In this document: positions 7,001 to 14,051 of the stretch, piece after piece
How the letters are laid out: the number at the start of each line of letters is the position of its first letter
Numbering within the stretch: the first letter of the stretch is position 1
Assembly: GCF_000203975.2 (NCBI RefSeq)
Contig: NZ_AFCF02000010.1
Location: 1 to 41,555 of the forward strand
Direction: 5' to 3'
Length of the DNA: 41,555 bases
Origin: Leisingera sp. ANG1
GTDB lineage: Bacteria; Pseudomonadota; Alphaproteobacteria; Rhodobacterales; Rhodobacteraceae
Position numbers and translations under genes: made by a program
Notes under the pieces: model-generated
The model's input: only the letters and a program-made list of their open reading frames with translations
What the model was told of the DNA's origin: nothing
Databases searched by the model: none

Positions 7001-8260
7001 ATGACAGTTTGGACCCCCACCGACGACGGCTATGCGGATCTGAGCAGCCATGACACCTTTGCCAATGGCGCGCCGCACAACACCTTTGCCCGGCTGCGGC
7101 AGGAGGATCCGTTGCATTGGACCGAATACGACGGCGGCAGGAATTTCTGGTCGGTGACCCGCTATGAGGACATCACGGTGATGAACAAGAACACTGAGGT
7201 GTTCTCCTCTGCCCGTGGGATCCGGATGGAGGATCAGTCCTACGAGGAATACCTGGCGCGGCGTACCTTTCAGGAGACTGACCCGCCGGAGCATTCCAAG
7301 GTGCGGATGAAACTCCTGAAGGCGTTTTCCAAGACTACGATGGCGCAGTACGAGCAGGACATCCGGGACCTTTGCGCGGATATTCTGGATCAGGCGCTGG
7401 CCAAGGGGGAGTTCGACGCCACCAAAGAGATTGCCCGCCAGCTGCCGATGCGGATGCTGGGCCGGGTGGTGGGCCTGCCGGAGGCGGACTTGCCTTGGCT
7501 GGTGGAAAAGGGGGATGCGCTGATCGCCAATACCGATCCGGATTTCACCTCGCATGTGCTCGATAAGATGCAGACGGATGAGTTCCGGATGATGCCCTTC
7601 AATTCCCCCGCCGGGGCGGAGCTGTATGTCTATGCCAAGGATCTGATGGAGGAGAAAGCGCGCAAGGGCGACACCTTGGGCGTGCTGAACCTGATCCTGG
7701 AACCGGCCAAGGATGGCTCGGTCATCACTGAAACCGAGTTCCGCAACTTTTTTTGCCTCTTGGTGGCAGCGGGCAATGACACCACGCGCTATTCGATTGC
7801 CGCGGGCATTCAGGCGATGTGCCACCAGCCGGAGCTTCTGGCGCAGATGCAAGAGGGTGGAGACGTCTGGGAGACGGCAGCGGATGAGATCATCCGCTGG
7901 GCGACGCCCGCGCTCTACTTCCGCCGCACGGCGACCCGGGATGTGGAGATGCACGGCAAGACCATCCGGGAGGGCGACAAGCTGCTCTATTGGTTTGTCT
8001 CGGCCAACCGCGACGAAAAGCAGTTTGATGATCCATTTCACGTGAATCTGCACCGCAGCCCGAACCGGCATCTGTCGTTCGGCCAGTTCGGCCCGCATGT
8101 CTGCCTGGGCATGTGGTTGGCGCGGCTGGAAGTCACGGTGCTGTTCCAGGAGCTGGCCAAGCGGATCCAGCATATCGAGGCTGCGGGACCTCATAAGTTC
8201 CTGCGGTCAAATTTTGTCGGCGGCATCAAGTCACTGCCGGTGCGGGTTGAGGCCGCTTGA
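7001..8260 (+). CDS. cytochrome P450 monooxygenase
   Basis: A 419-residue soluble class-I-type P450, expected to hydroxylate a small organic substrate with electrons from a ferredoxin. The I-helix oxygen-activation motif AGNDTT is at about 257-262, the K-helix EIIR at 296-299, and the heme ligand Cys368 lies in SFGQFGPHVCLGMWLARLE, a loop one residue longer than the textbook FGxGxHxC but like that of CYP124/CYP125-type enzymes. The start MTVWTPTDDG is set by a ribosome site 7 nt upstream. Downstream come a GS-like ligase and a 2Fe-2S ferredoxin, so the ferredoxin is the likely redox partner; no ferredoxin reductase is nearby. The substrate is unknown; an amine or gamma-glutamyl amide is my inference from the neighbours. 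Confidence 0.95.
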   Translation: MTVWTPTDDGYADLSSHDTFANGAPHNTFARLRQEDPLHWTEYDGGRNFWSVTRYEDITVMNKNTEVFSSARGIRMEDQSYEEYLARRTFQETDPPEHSKVRMKLLKAFSKTTMAQYEQDIRDLCADILDQALAKGEFDATKEIARQLPMRMLGRVVGLPEADLPWLVEKGDALIANTDPDFTSHVLDKMQTDEFRMMPFNSPAGAELYVYAKDLMEEKARKGDTLGVLNLILEPAKDGSVITETEFRNFFCLLVAAGNDTTRYSIAAGIQAMCHQPELLAQMQEGGDVWETAADEIIRWATPALYFRRTATRDVEMHGKTIREGDKLLYWFVSANRDEKQFDDPFHVNLHRSPNRHLSFGQFGPHVCLGMWLARLEVTVLFQELAKRIQHIEAAGPHKFLRSNFVGGIKSLPVRVEAA

Positions 8261-8368
8261 GGATTGCGCTCTTGCAGGAAAGACTCTGCGAAAACCGCTA
8301 AATATGTTAAGTAACAAGGCACGGGAAAAAGATGCCGAAGACTGTCCAACAGGGAAGGACCTGGAGCC

Positions 8369-9658
8369 ATGAAGACCCGCTTGCGCGCGATGTTCTGCGA
8401 CCACCTCAGCATCATGCGGGGGAAATACCTGCCGAATTCCAAGATCGGTGACGGCTCGACGCGGTTCTGCCGATCGGTTTTTGGCACCCATTACGATAAG
8501 GATCTGCTGGACGCGCCGGGATCGATGGTGAAACAGGGTCTTCCGGATATGGAGCTGAAATGGCTGCATGACGATATCCGCGACAGCTGGCATGCCTCGA
8601 CCCAGGTGGTGCTGGGCGATCTCTATGACGATGAGGGGCGGCCGCTGGCGCTGTGCCCGCGCTGGGCGCTGAAGCGTGCGGTTGCGGACTGGCAGAAGCA
8701 CGGGGTGACGCCAAAAGTCGGGATCGAGCTGGAGGCCTTTGCCCTGCAGGCGGACGACAGCGGGCGGCTCATGCCCTATGATGCGCCGGGCGGGGTGGTC
8801 TATGGCACCGGGCCGTTTGCCGACCCCTTGCGGTTCAATGACCGGATCTGGGCGATGGCAGATGACATGGGCTTCTCGCTGGACATGATCACCGCCGAGT
8901 TCGACAGCCCGCAGTTCGAATACACGCTGACCTTTGATGATGCGGTGAAGGCGGTGGATGACATCGTGCTGTTCCGCCTGATGGCGCGGGAAGTGGCGCT
9001 GGAATACGGCATTGTCCTGACGTTCATGCCGAAACCGATTGCCGAGGCCGGCGGCTCTGGCATGCATATCAACTTTTCATTCGTGGACGAGGCGGGCGGC
9101 AATGCGCTGTCGTCAGGGCCGCGGGGCGGGCCGGAGCATATGAACGATCTGGCACGCGGCTGCCTGGCGGGGCTTTTGCATCATCATAAGGGGCTTGCAG
9201 GGCTGATCGCGCCGACTGCCAACAGCTATATGCGGCTGCAGCCGGGGTCTTTGTCCGGGTACTGGCAGAACTGGGGCGGCGACCATCGCAATGTGACAAC
9301 GCGCATCAGCTCTGAGGGCGGTGCCAAGGCGCGGCTGGAGCACCGGATGGCGGATGCCTCGGCCAATCCTTACACCGCGGTGGCGGCAGTCCTGCAAGCG
9401 GCGCGGCTGGGGGTTGAGAACGGCCACCAGTTGCCGCCGATGGAGACCGGCGACGGGTTTGACCGTACCGATGCGCGGGAAGGCACGGCGGTGGACCTGA
9501 AGGGCGCTGTTGGCGATCTGGAAGGGGATCGCGTGCTGGCCGCGGCAGTCGGGCCGGAGCTGGTTGCAAACCACGTCTTCATGAAACGTAAGGAAGTGCG
9601 CAAGACCCGCGACCTGGAAGGTGACGGGATGCGCGATTTCTACGTGCATTTCATCTGA
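8369..9658 (+). CDS. glutamine synthetase-like gamma-glutamyl ligase (locus A)
   Basis: A 429-residue member of the glutamine synthetase superfamily, probably an ATP-dependent ligase joining the gamma-carboxyl of glutamate to an amine other than ammonia. Metal and substrate residues typical of the fold are visible: Glu120 and Glu122 in VGIELEAF, Glu177 in ITAEFDSPQFEY, His233 in GSGMHINFSF (the second His of the usual HxH is Asn235), the nucleotide loop WGGDHRNVTTRIS and the C-terminal HRMADASANPYTAVAA. It lacks the adenylylation-loop context of housekeeping GlnA. It lies 108 nt behind the P450 gene and 20 nt before the ferredoxin gene. Substrate unknown; comparable GS-like genes adjoin CYP151 amine oxygenases and aniline dioxygenase. 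Confidence 0.85.
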   Translation: MKTRLRAMFCDHLSIMRGKYLPNSKIGDGSTRFCRSVFGTHYDKDLLDAPGSMVKQGLPDMELKWLHDDIRDSWHASTQVVLGDLYDDEGRPLALCPRWALKRAVADWQKHGVTPKVGIELEAFALQADDSGRLMPYDAPGGVVYGTGPFADPLRFNDRIWAMADDMGFSLDMITAEFDSPQFEYTLTFDDAVKAVDDIVLFRLMAREVALEYGIVLTFMPKPIAEAGGSGMHINFSFVDEAGGNALSSGPRGGPEHMNDLARGCLAGLLHHHKGLAGLIAPTANSYMRLQPGSLSGYWQNWGGDHRNVTTRISSEGGAKARLEHRMADASANPYTAVAAVLQAARLGVENGHQLPPMETGDGFDRTDAREGTAVDLKGAVGDLEGDRVLAAAVGPELVANHVFMKRKEVRKTRDLEGDGMRDFYVHFI

Positions 9659-9678
9659 TCTTCCGTAGGAGAATACCG

Positions 9679-9990
9679 ATGCAAGTAACCTGGAAACTGC
9701 CGGGCGGCGGGGCTGTCACGGCAACGGTGGACTATGGTCAGAGCCTTATGGAAGCAGCGCTGGCGCAGGATGTGCCGGGTGTGGTGGGGGAGTGCGGCGG
9801 CAGCCTCGCTTGCGCAACCTGCCATGTGTATGTGGATCCGGAGTGGGCCGCAAAATGCGGTGAGGCCGGTGAGTTCGAAGGCGCCATGCTGGATCTGGCA
9901 GAGGAGCGCCGGGAGACCAGCCGCCTCAGTTGCCAGATTGAGGCGCATCCTGATTTGGATGGTTTGGTGCTGGAGGTGCCGGCGGGCTGA
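9679..9990 (+). CDS. adrenodoxin-type 2Fe-2S ferredoxin
   Basis: A 103-residue ferredoxin with cluster ligands Cys39, Cys45, Cys48 and Cys85 (CX5CX2C in GECGGSLACATCHVYV and a last Cys in SRLSCQ), the spacing of adrenodoxin/putidaredoxin-type proteins that feed bacterial P450s. It is the last gene of the P450-ligase-ferredoxin run, starting 20 nt after the ligase stop behind the ribosome site TAGGAGA. Its job is most likely one-electron delivery to the adjacent P450. A partner reductase is not encoded here and must come from elsewhere. Confidence 0.93.
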   Translation: MQVTWKLPGGGAVTATVDYGQSLMEAALAQDVPGVVGECGGSLACATCHVYVDPEWAAKCGEAGEFEGAMLDLAEERRETSRLSCQIEAHPDLDGLVLEVPAG

Positions 9991-10020
9991 GTCTGGCGGC
10001 TCTATCGCGGAAATGCTCTC

Positions 10021-10146
10021 AGGCGCGGTTGCGATAGCTGCGCCTGTATTCTTATTGCGCCACAGAAGGTGCGGGCCCGAAGCATCTGCTTCGGGCCCGC
10101 TATGGTATCTGGTGGCGCCCGGCCCTGGCGGCCCGGGCGCGGGTTG
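10021..10146. terminator. cluster of GC-rich hairpins between convergent ferredoxin and aminotransferase genes
   Basis: Three stem-loops fill the gap between convergent genes. The clearest is 10071-10100, with perfect 14-bp arms (GCGGGCCCGAAGCA and its complement) and a 2-nt loop. Others are AGGCGC/GCGCCT (10021-10026 with 10040-10045) and a bulged GCGCCCGG/CCGGGCGC stem (about 10115-10146). None has a strong T run, so bidirectional termination or mRNA end protection is inferred from position. Confidence 0.6.
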
Positions 10147-10161
10147 CGCTGTCCGCCGGAC

Positions 10162-11517
10162 TTAGCTCACAGCCGCGAAACCTGCGTCGAGGGCGGAGAG
10201 GATGGTATCCGCCTCTGCTTCGCTCAGCACCAGCGGCGGCGACAGAATGATGTTGGGGCCAGAGACCCGCACCATTGCGCCTGCCTCATAAGCAACCTCC
10301 TGCAATTTGCCGATGGTTTTCTTGTCCACGGCTGCCTTGGTGCTGCGGTCGGAGACCAGCTCCAGCGCGCACATCAGGCCATGGCCGCCGCGGACATCGC
10401 CGATCAATTCGTACTTCTGCTGCAGCGCCAGCAGTCCCTGGTGGATCTGGGTTCCGCGGGCGGCGGCGTTTTCCGGCACGTTCAGGCGAAGCGTTTCTTC
10501 GAGGCAGGCGAGGGCGGCGGCGGCGCCGACCGGGTGGCCTGAGTAGGTGTAGCCGTGGCCGATCGCTGCCTTGCCAGTGGTGTCTTTCTCGAAGGTCTCT
10601 GTCATATGGTCCGCAATCATCACCGCGCCGAATGGGAAGTAGCCGTTGGTGATGGCCTTGGCCGTCGCCATCATGTCGGGCTGCACGCCCCAGTGGCGCG
10701 AGCCGCTCCATGATCCGCTGCGGCCGAAGGCGGTGATCACCTCGTCGGCGAGCAGCAGGATGCCGTGTTTGGTGCAGATATCCCGCACGCCGGGCATGAA
10801 GCTGGAATGCGGCGGTATCACCCCGCCCGCGCCGAGGATCGGCTCCATGATGAAGGCGGCAATGGTGCCTGCGCCCTGGAAGGCGATTTCGTCCTCCAGC
10901 GCCTGCAGGCAGAGCTGGGCGAGGCGTTCCGGGTCGGTTTCGTTGAACGGGTTGCGATAGGTGTAGGGGGCAGGGATCTGGAAACAGCCGGGCAGCAGCG
11001 GTTCGTACTGGGTGCGGAAGTTGGCATTGCCATTCACCGAGGCGCCGCCCATGTGGGTGCCGTGGTAGCCCTTCTTCAGGCTCAGGAACTTGGTGCGGCC
11101 TTCTTCGCCGCGGATCTTGTGGTACTGGCGGGCAAGCCGCAGGGCGCTTTCCACCGAATCCGAGCCGCCGGAGGTGAAGAAGGCGCGGGTGAGCCCGTCG
11201 GGTGCAAAAAACTTGCGCAGCTCCTCTGCCAGCTGGATCACCTGGTCGTTGGTGGTGCCGCGGAAGGTGGAGTAGTAGGGCAGGACGTCCAGCTGCGCGG
11301 CGATGGCGTCCTTTACCACCTGGCAGGAAAAGCCGAGGTTCACGTTCCACAGGCCGCCGACAGCATCGACCACCTCATGCCCGTCGATGTCGGTGATCTT
11401 CACCCCTTGGGCCGAGGTGATGATGGCGGGCGGGTTGGCCAGGCTGTCGCCGGGATGCGCCATCGGGTGCCAGAGGGATTTGGCATTGTGTTCTTTCAGA
11501 AAGTTGGAGTCTTTCAT
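10162..11517 (-). CDS. class-III pyridoxal-phosphate aminotransferase (omega-transaminase type)
   Basis: A 451-residue fold-type I aminotransferase that would move an amino group from a primary amine or omega-amino acid to pyruvate or 2-oxoglutarate. Visible: the entrance loop GGLWNVNLGFS (54-64), the phosphate-binding FTSGGSDSVESAL, stacking aromatic KGYHGTHMGG (Tyr151-His152), Asp258 in LLLADEVITAFGR for the pyridine nitrogen, and the Schiff-base Lys287 in ATAKAITNGYFPFGA. It looks like the putrescine/taurine/beta-alanine transaminase group. It lies 43 nt behind the IclR gene on the same strand and is likely co-transcribed with it. With the aldehyde dehydrogenase of the divergent operon it would convert an amine to an acid by way of an aldehyde. 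The exact substrate is not deducible. Confidence 0.93.
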   Translation of the reverse strand: MKDSNFLKEHNAKSLWHPMAHPGDSLANPPAIITSAQGVKITDIDGHEVVDAVGGLWNVNLGFSCQVVKDAIAAQLDVLPYYSTFRGTTNDQVIQLAEELRKFFAPDGLTRAFFTSGGSDSVESALRLARQYHKIRGEEGRTKFLSLKKGYHGTHMGGASVNGNANFRTQYEPLLPGCFQIPAPYTYRNPFNETDPERLAQLCLQALEDEIAFQGAGTIAAFIMEPILGAGGVIPPHSSFMPGVRDICTKHGILLLADEVITAFGRSGSWSGSRHWGVQPDMMATAKAITNGYFPFGAVMIADHMTETFEKDTTGKAAIGHGYTYSGHPVGAAAALACLEETLRLNVPENAAARGTQIHQGLLALQQKYELIGDVRGGHGLMCALELVSDRSTKAAVDKKTIGKLQEVAYEAGAMVRVSGPNIILSPPLVLSEAEADTILSALDAGFAAVS

Positions 11518-11560
11518 GGGGCAGCTCCTGGATGCGGCCCGGTCCGGGCCGGTGAGAGGT

Positions 11561-12340
11561 TCAGGCGGTTTCTTCCTGCGGATAGTCCGAAGGGGCAGAG
11601 CCGCCGATGCGATGGGTGAGAGTGGCGCCCGCGCGGCGCAGGGCCGCCGGGATCAGATTTTTTTGTTCTGCGGTCATCCGGGAGACTGGCGCGGCCACGG
11701 CCAATGCGCCGATCACTTTGCGGTCCGGGCCAAAGATGGGAACCGCGTGGGAATGCACATCCGCCTCAAATCCGCCGATGGACTGGGCAATGCCGGTGCT
11801 GCGGACCTCGTCCAGCTGGGCGCGGATTTCCTGGGGGTCGGTGATGGTTTCGGAGGTGCGTGCCTCAAGCGGCCGCGACAGCACCTCCTCGGCAAATCCG
11901 GGGTCGGCATAAGCCAGAACCGCCATGCCGGAACTGGTGCCGTGGAAGGTCAGAACCTCGGCGTCCTCCATCATGACTTTGGTGGCATTGCGCGGGGAAT
12001 AGGCGTGCGACAGTGAATTCAGCTGGCTGCCCTGAAGCAGCGACAGGTGGGTGGTCTCACCGGTCTCGTCGCTGAGGTCACGCAGCACCCGGCGCGAAAC
12101 GGAGAGAATCGGAACCGCTGCCTCGCGCAGGGCTGCGAGGCGCAAGACCTGCGGGCCGAGCCGGTAGGAACGATCGCTGCCGGCCTGTTCGACAAAGCCT
12201 GATTCCTGCAGTTCGCTCATCAGCCGGTAGACCGTTGCCTTGTTCATGCTCGACAAGCGCGTGAGGTCGCTGAGCCCGATCTCAGTCCGGCCATGGTTAA
12301 AATAAGTCAGTAATGACAAGGCTTTGGACACGGTTCCCAT
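11561..12340 (-). CDS. IclR-family transcriptional regulator
   Basis: A 259-residue regulator with an N-terminal winged helix (about 5-65; IGLSDLTRLSSMNKATVYRL, then MSELQESGFVEQ) and a C-terminal IclR effector domain (80-250; HAYSPRN, GTSSGMAVLAY, TGIAQSIGGFEADVHSHAVP, and AALAVAAPVSRMT-like end). The frame opens 34 codons further upstream through the intergenic promoter region, but MGTVSKALSLL is the family-like start. It is divergent from the tctC operon and upstream of the aminotransferase, so it probably controls both. The GGTTC-N7-GAACC palindrome in the shared promoter is its candidate operator. Effector unknown, likely the tct substrate or a pathway acid. Confidence 0.92.
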   Translation of the reverse strand: MGTVSKALSLLTYFNHGRTEIGLSDLTRLSSMNKATVYRLMSELQESGFVEQAGSDRSYRLGPQVLRLAALREAAVPILSVSRRVLRDLSDETGETTHLSLLQGSQLNSLSHAYSPRNATKVMMEDAEVLTFHGTSSGMAVLAYADPGFAEEVLSRPLEARTSETITDPQEIRAQLDEVRSTGIAQSIGGFEADVHSHAVPIFGPDRKVIGALAVAAPVSRMTAEQKNLIPAALRRAGATLTHRIGGSAPSDYPQEETA

Positions 12341-12415
12341 GCTCTTGCCGATGCTCCCTGTTAGGTCTTGCCAGGTGCCGTCTGCGCAAAAAGACGCACC
12401 TTTGATGCAATTTTG

Positions 12416-12476
12416 TTGACAGATAACGGGGGCGCCTGTCAATCTAAATTCAAACCAATGGTTCGAATAGTGAACC
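12416..12476. promoter_or_regulatory. divergent promoter/operator region between IclR regulator and tctC
   Basis: Two inverted repeats lie upstream of tctC. TTGACAG (12416-12422) pairs with CTGTCAA (12436-12442) across 13 nt; its left half also reads as a -35-like TTGACA. GGTTC (12460-12464) pairs with GAACC (12472-12476) across GAATAGT, a shape common for IclR-family operators, and lies about 26 nt before the tctC start, where binding could block transcription. Assignment to the adjacent IclR protein is inference. Confidence 0.5.
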
Positions 12477-12501
12477 GAATGGCCAAACTGGGAGGAAAGC
12501 C

Positions 12502-13449
12502 ATGAAACTCAAAACCCTCATGAAAGGGGCGGTCGCAGCGGCGGCGCTGGGGCTGAGCGCGGTTGCGGCGCAGGCCGAGTATCCGGAAAAACCGGTTAAC
12601 TTCATCGTGCCGTGGCCGCCGGGTGACTTGGAGGATGTGCTGACGCGGATGATCGCCGAGGATTTCCAAAACGAATACGGTGTTGCTGCAGCTGTGGTGA
12701 ATAAACCGGGCGGCGGCGGCGGGCCCTTCCCGGGGGCAATCGAGGTCGCGAATGCGCCGGCAGATGGCTACACCATCGGCTCTTTCGTGATCGGTGTGCC
12801 GGTGATGGGCCACCAGATCGACATCCCGCCGCTGACACCGGCCAAGTTCGACCCGCTGGGTATCTTCCTGACCTATCCCTTTGTGATCGCCACCTCAGGC
12901 GATGCGCCCTACAGCACGATGGAAGAGCTGGCGGCCTATGCCAAGGATAACGACGTGGCGCTGGGTCATTTCGGCGATGTTCTGACCCCGACGCAGGTGA
13001 CCAAGGCCTATGCCAAGAACGCCGGCTTTGAATGGGGCTCGGATGCGGCATTTGATGCGCTGGACTGCAACACGCTGGCCTCCGGCGATGCGGATGTGAT
13101 CAACACCACGCTGCAGCTGGTGCTGCCCTGTCTGGATCAGGTCAAGGTGCTGGTCTCTATCACTGACGAGCGTATCCCGCTGGTCCCAGATGCGCCGACC
13201 ATAGGCGAGCTGGACGAAAGCCTGAATATCGCCCTGTGGAACGGTCTGTTCGTGACCAAGGACACCCCGCAGGACGTGCGTGACAAGATCATTGCGGTTG
13301 CTGAAAAGACGGTAATGAGCGAGCGCGCCCAGAATATCGCCAAGGAAACCGGAGCGCTGGTTTACTGGCAGAGCGCGGACGACAGCGCAGCCCGCGTGGC
13401 CAATGACATCGATACCATGGCCCGCATCGGCGGCTTGCTGTCGGAATAA
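12502..13449 (+). CDS. tctC: tripartite tricarboxylate transporter substrate-binding protein (TctC family)
   Basis: A 315-residue periplasmic binding protein of the TctC/Bug family that captures a carboxylate and hands it to the TctA/TctB membrane pair. The signal peptide is residues 1-25 (MKLKTLMKGAVAAAALGLSA, then VAAQA before EYPEKPV). Family marks are YPEKPVNFIVPWPPG, the glycine-rich NKPGGGGGPFPGAIEVANA loop that contacts the ligand carboxylate, and PADGYTIG. It carries two Cys (CNTL and PCLDQ). Ribosome site GGGAGGAAAG precedes the ATG. It is the first gene of the tctC-tctB-tctA-dehydrogenase run and is followed by a stable hairpin, as expected for a binding protein made in excess. Its ligand is unknown. 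Confidence 0.93.
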   Translation: MKLKTLMKGAVAAAALGLSAVAAQAEYPEKPVNFIVPWPPGDLEDVLTRMIAEDFQNEYGVAAAVVNKPGGGGGPFPGAIEVANAPADGYTIGSFVIGVPVMGHQIDIPPLTPAKFDPLGIFLTYPFVIATSGDAPYSTMEELAAYAKDNDVALGHFGDVLTPTQVTKAYAKNAGFEWGSDAAFDALDCNTLASGDADVINTTLQLVLPCLDQVKVLVSITDERIPLVPDAPTIGELDESLNIALWNGLFVTKDTPQDVRDKIIAVAEKTVMSERAQNIAKETGALVYWQSADDSAARVANDIDTMARIGGLLSE

Positions 13450-13459
13450 TCCTCCCCCT

Positions 13460-13487
13460 GCATCGGGGCCTTGCGGGGTCCCGGTGC
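13460..13487 (+). terminator. hairpin between tctC and tctB, likely attenuating or stabilising
   Basis: GCATCGGGGCC (13460-13470) pairs with GGTCCCGGTGC (13477-13487), an 11-bp stem with two G-U pairs and a 6-nt loop, 10 nt behind the tctC stop. There is no long T run. A hairpin here would let the binding protein outnumber the membrane subunits, by partial termination or by protecting the tctC message. Confidence 0.5.
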
Positions 13488-13520
13488 CCTTTCCCTTCGC
13501 GCGGACAAAGAGCTCCTCAG

Positions 13521-14051
13521 ATGCCATCGGAACGTGAACGCCGCTTTGTAGGACCGCGGCGCGGTCAGCTTGTCTTTGCCCTGGTCATGGTGGGCGTCGC
13601 ATTGCTGCTGCTGGTCCTGATTACGGAGCAGACCACTTGGGTGCAGAAGACGAAACTGTTTGCCCAACCCCGGTTCTGGCCTGCTGTCGCCATCGGCGGC
13701 ATGGTGCTCTTGGGCGGGCTGCACCTCTACAAGCTGCCCTGGCGGCGGGTCAGCCGTTATGACCTGTGGGAGGTCAAGCGCTGGGGGCAGGTGTTTGAAT
13801 TCGCCGGCTGGTTCATGGGTTATGTCCTGCTGGTTCCCATAATCGGTTACCTCCCGGTGACGCTGGTTTTCGTTCCGCTGTTGAGCTGGCGGATGGGCTA
13901 CCGCAGCCCCTTCATGCTTTGGATCAGCGCCGGTTTTGCGGTGGCCGTGGTGGTGCTGTTCAAGGCCTTGCTGTCGGTCAAGATCCCTGGCGCGCTCATC
14001 TATGAGTACCTACCGGGATCGCTGCGCAGTTTCTTCATTCTCTATCTCTGA
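13521..14051 (+). CDS. tctB: tripartite tricarboxylate transporter small membrane subunit (TctB family)
   Basis: A 176-residue integral membrane protein with four predicted hydrophobic segments (about 18-37, 54-68, 94-116 and 128-150) and basic cytoplasmic ends. It fits the small, poorly conserved TctB subunit that completes the TctA permease. The assignment depends mostly on position: it lies between tctC and tctA and its stop abuts the tctA start. The PRFWPAVAIGGMVLLG stretch is typical of the family. Confidence 0.85.
   Translation: MPSERERRFVGPRRGQLVFALVMVGVALLLLVLITEQTTWVQKTKLFAQPRFWPAVAIGGMVLLGGLHLYKLPWRRVSRYDLWEVKRWGQVFEFAGWFMGYVLLVPIIGYLPVTLVFVPLLSWRMGYRSPFMLWISAGFAVAVVVLFKALLSVKIPGALIYEYLPGSLRSFFILYL

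Noticed and set aside
8071-8112. Apparent one-residue insertion in the P450 heme loop (FGQFGPHVC)
   Set aside because: CYP124/CYP125-type P450s have the same loop length, so this is a known variant rather than a defect.
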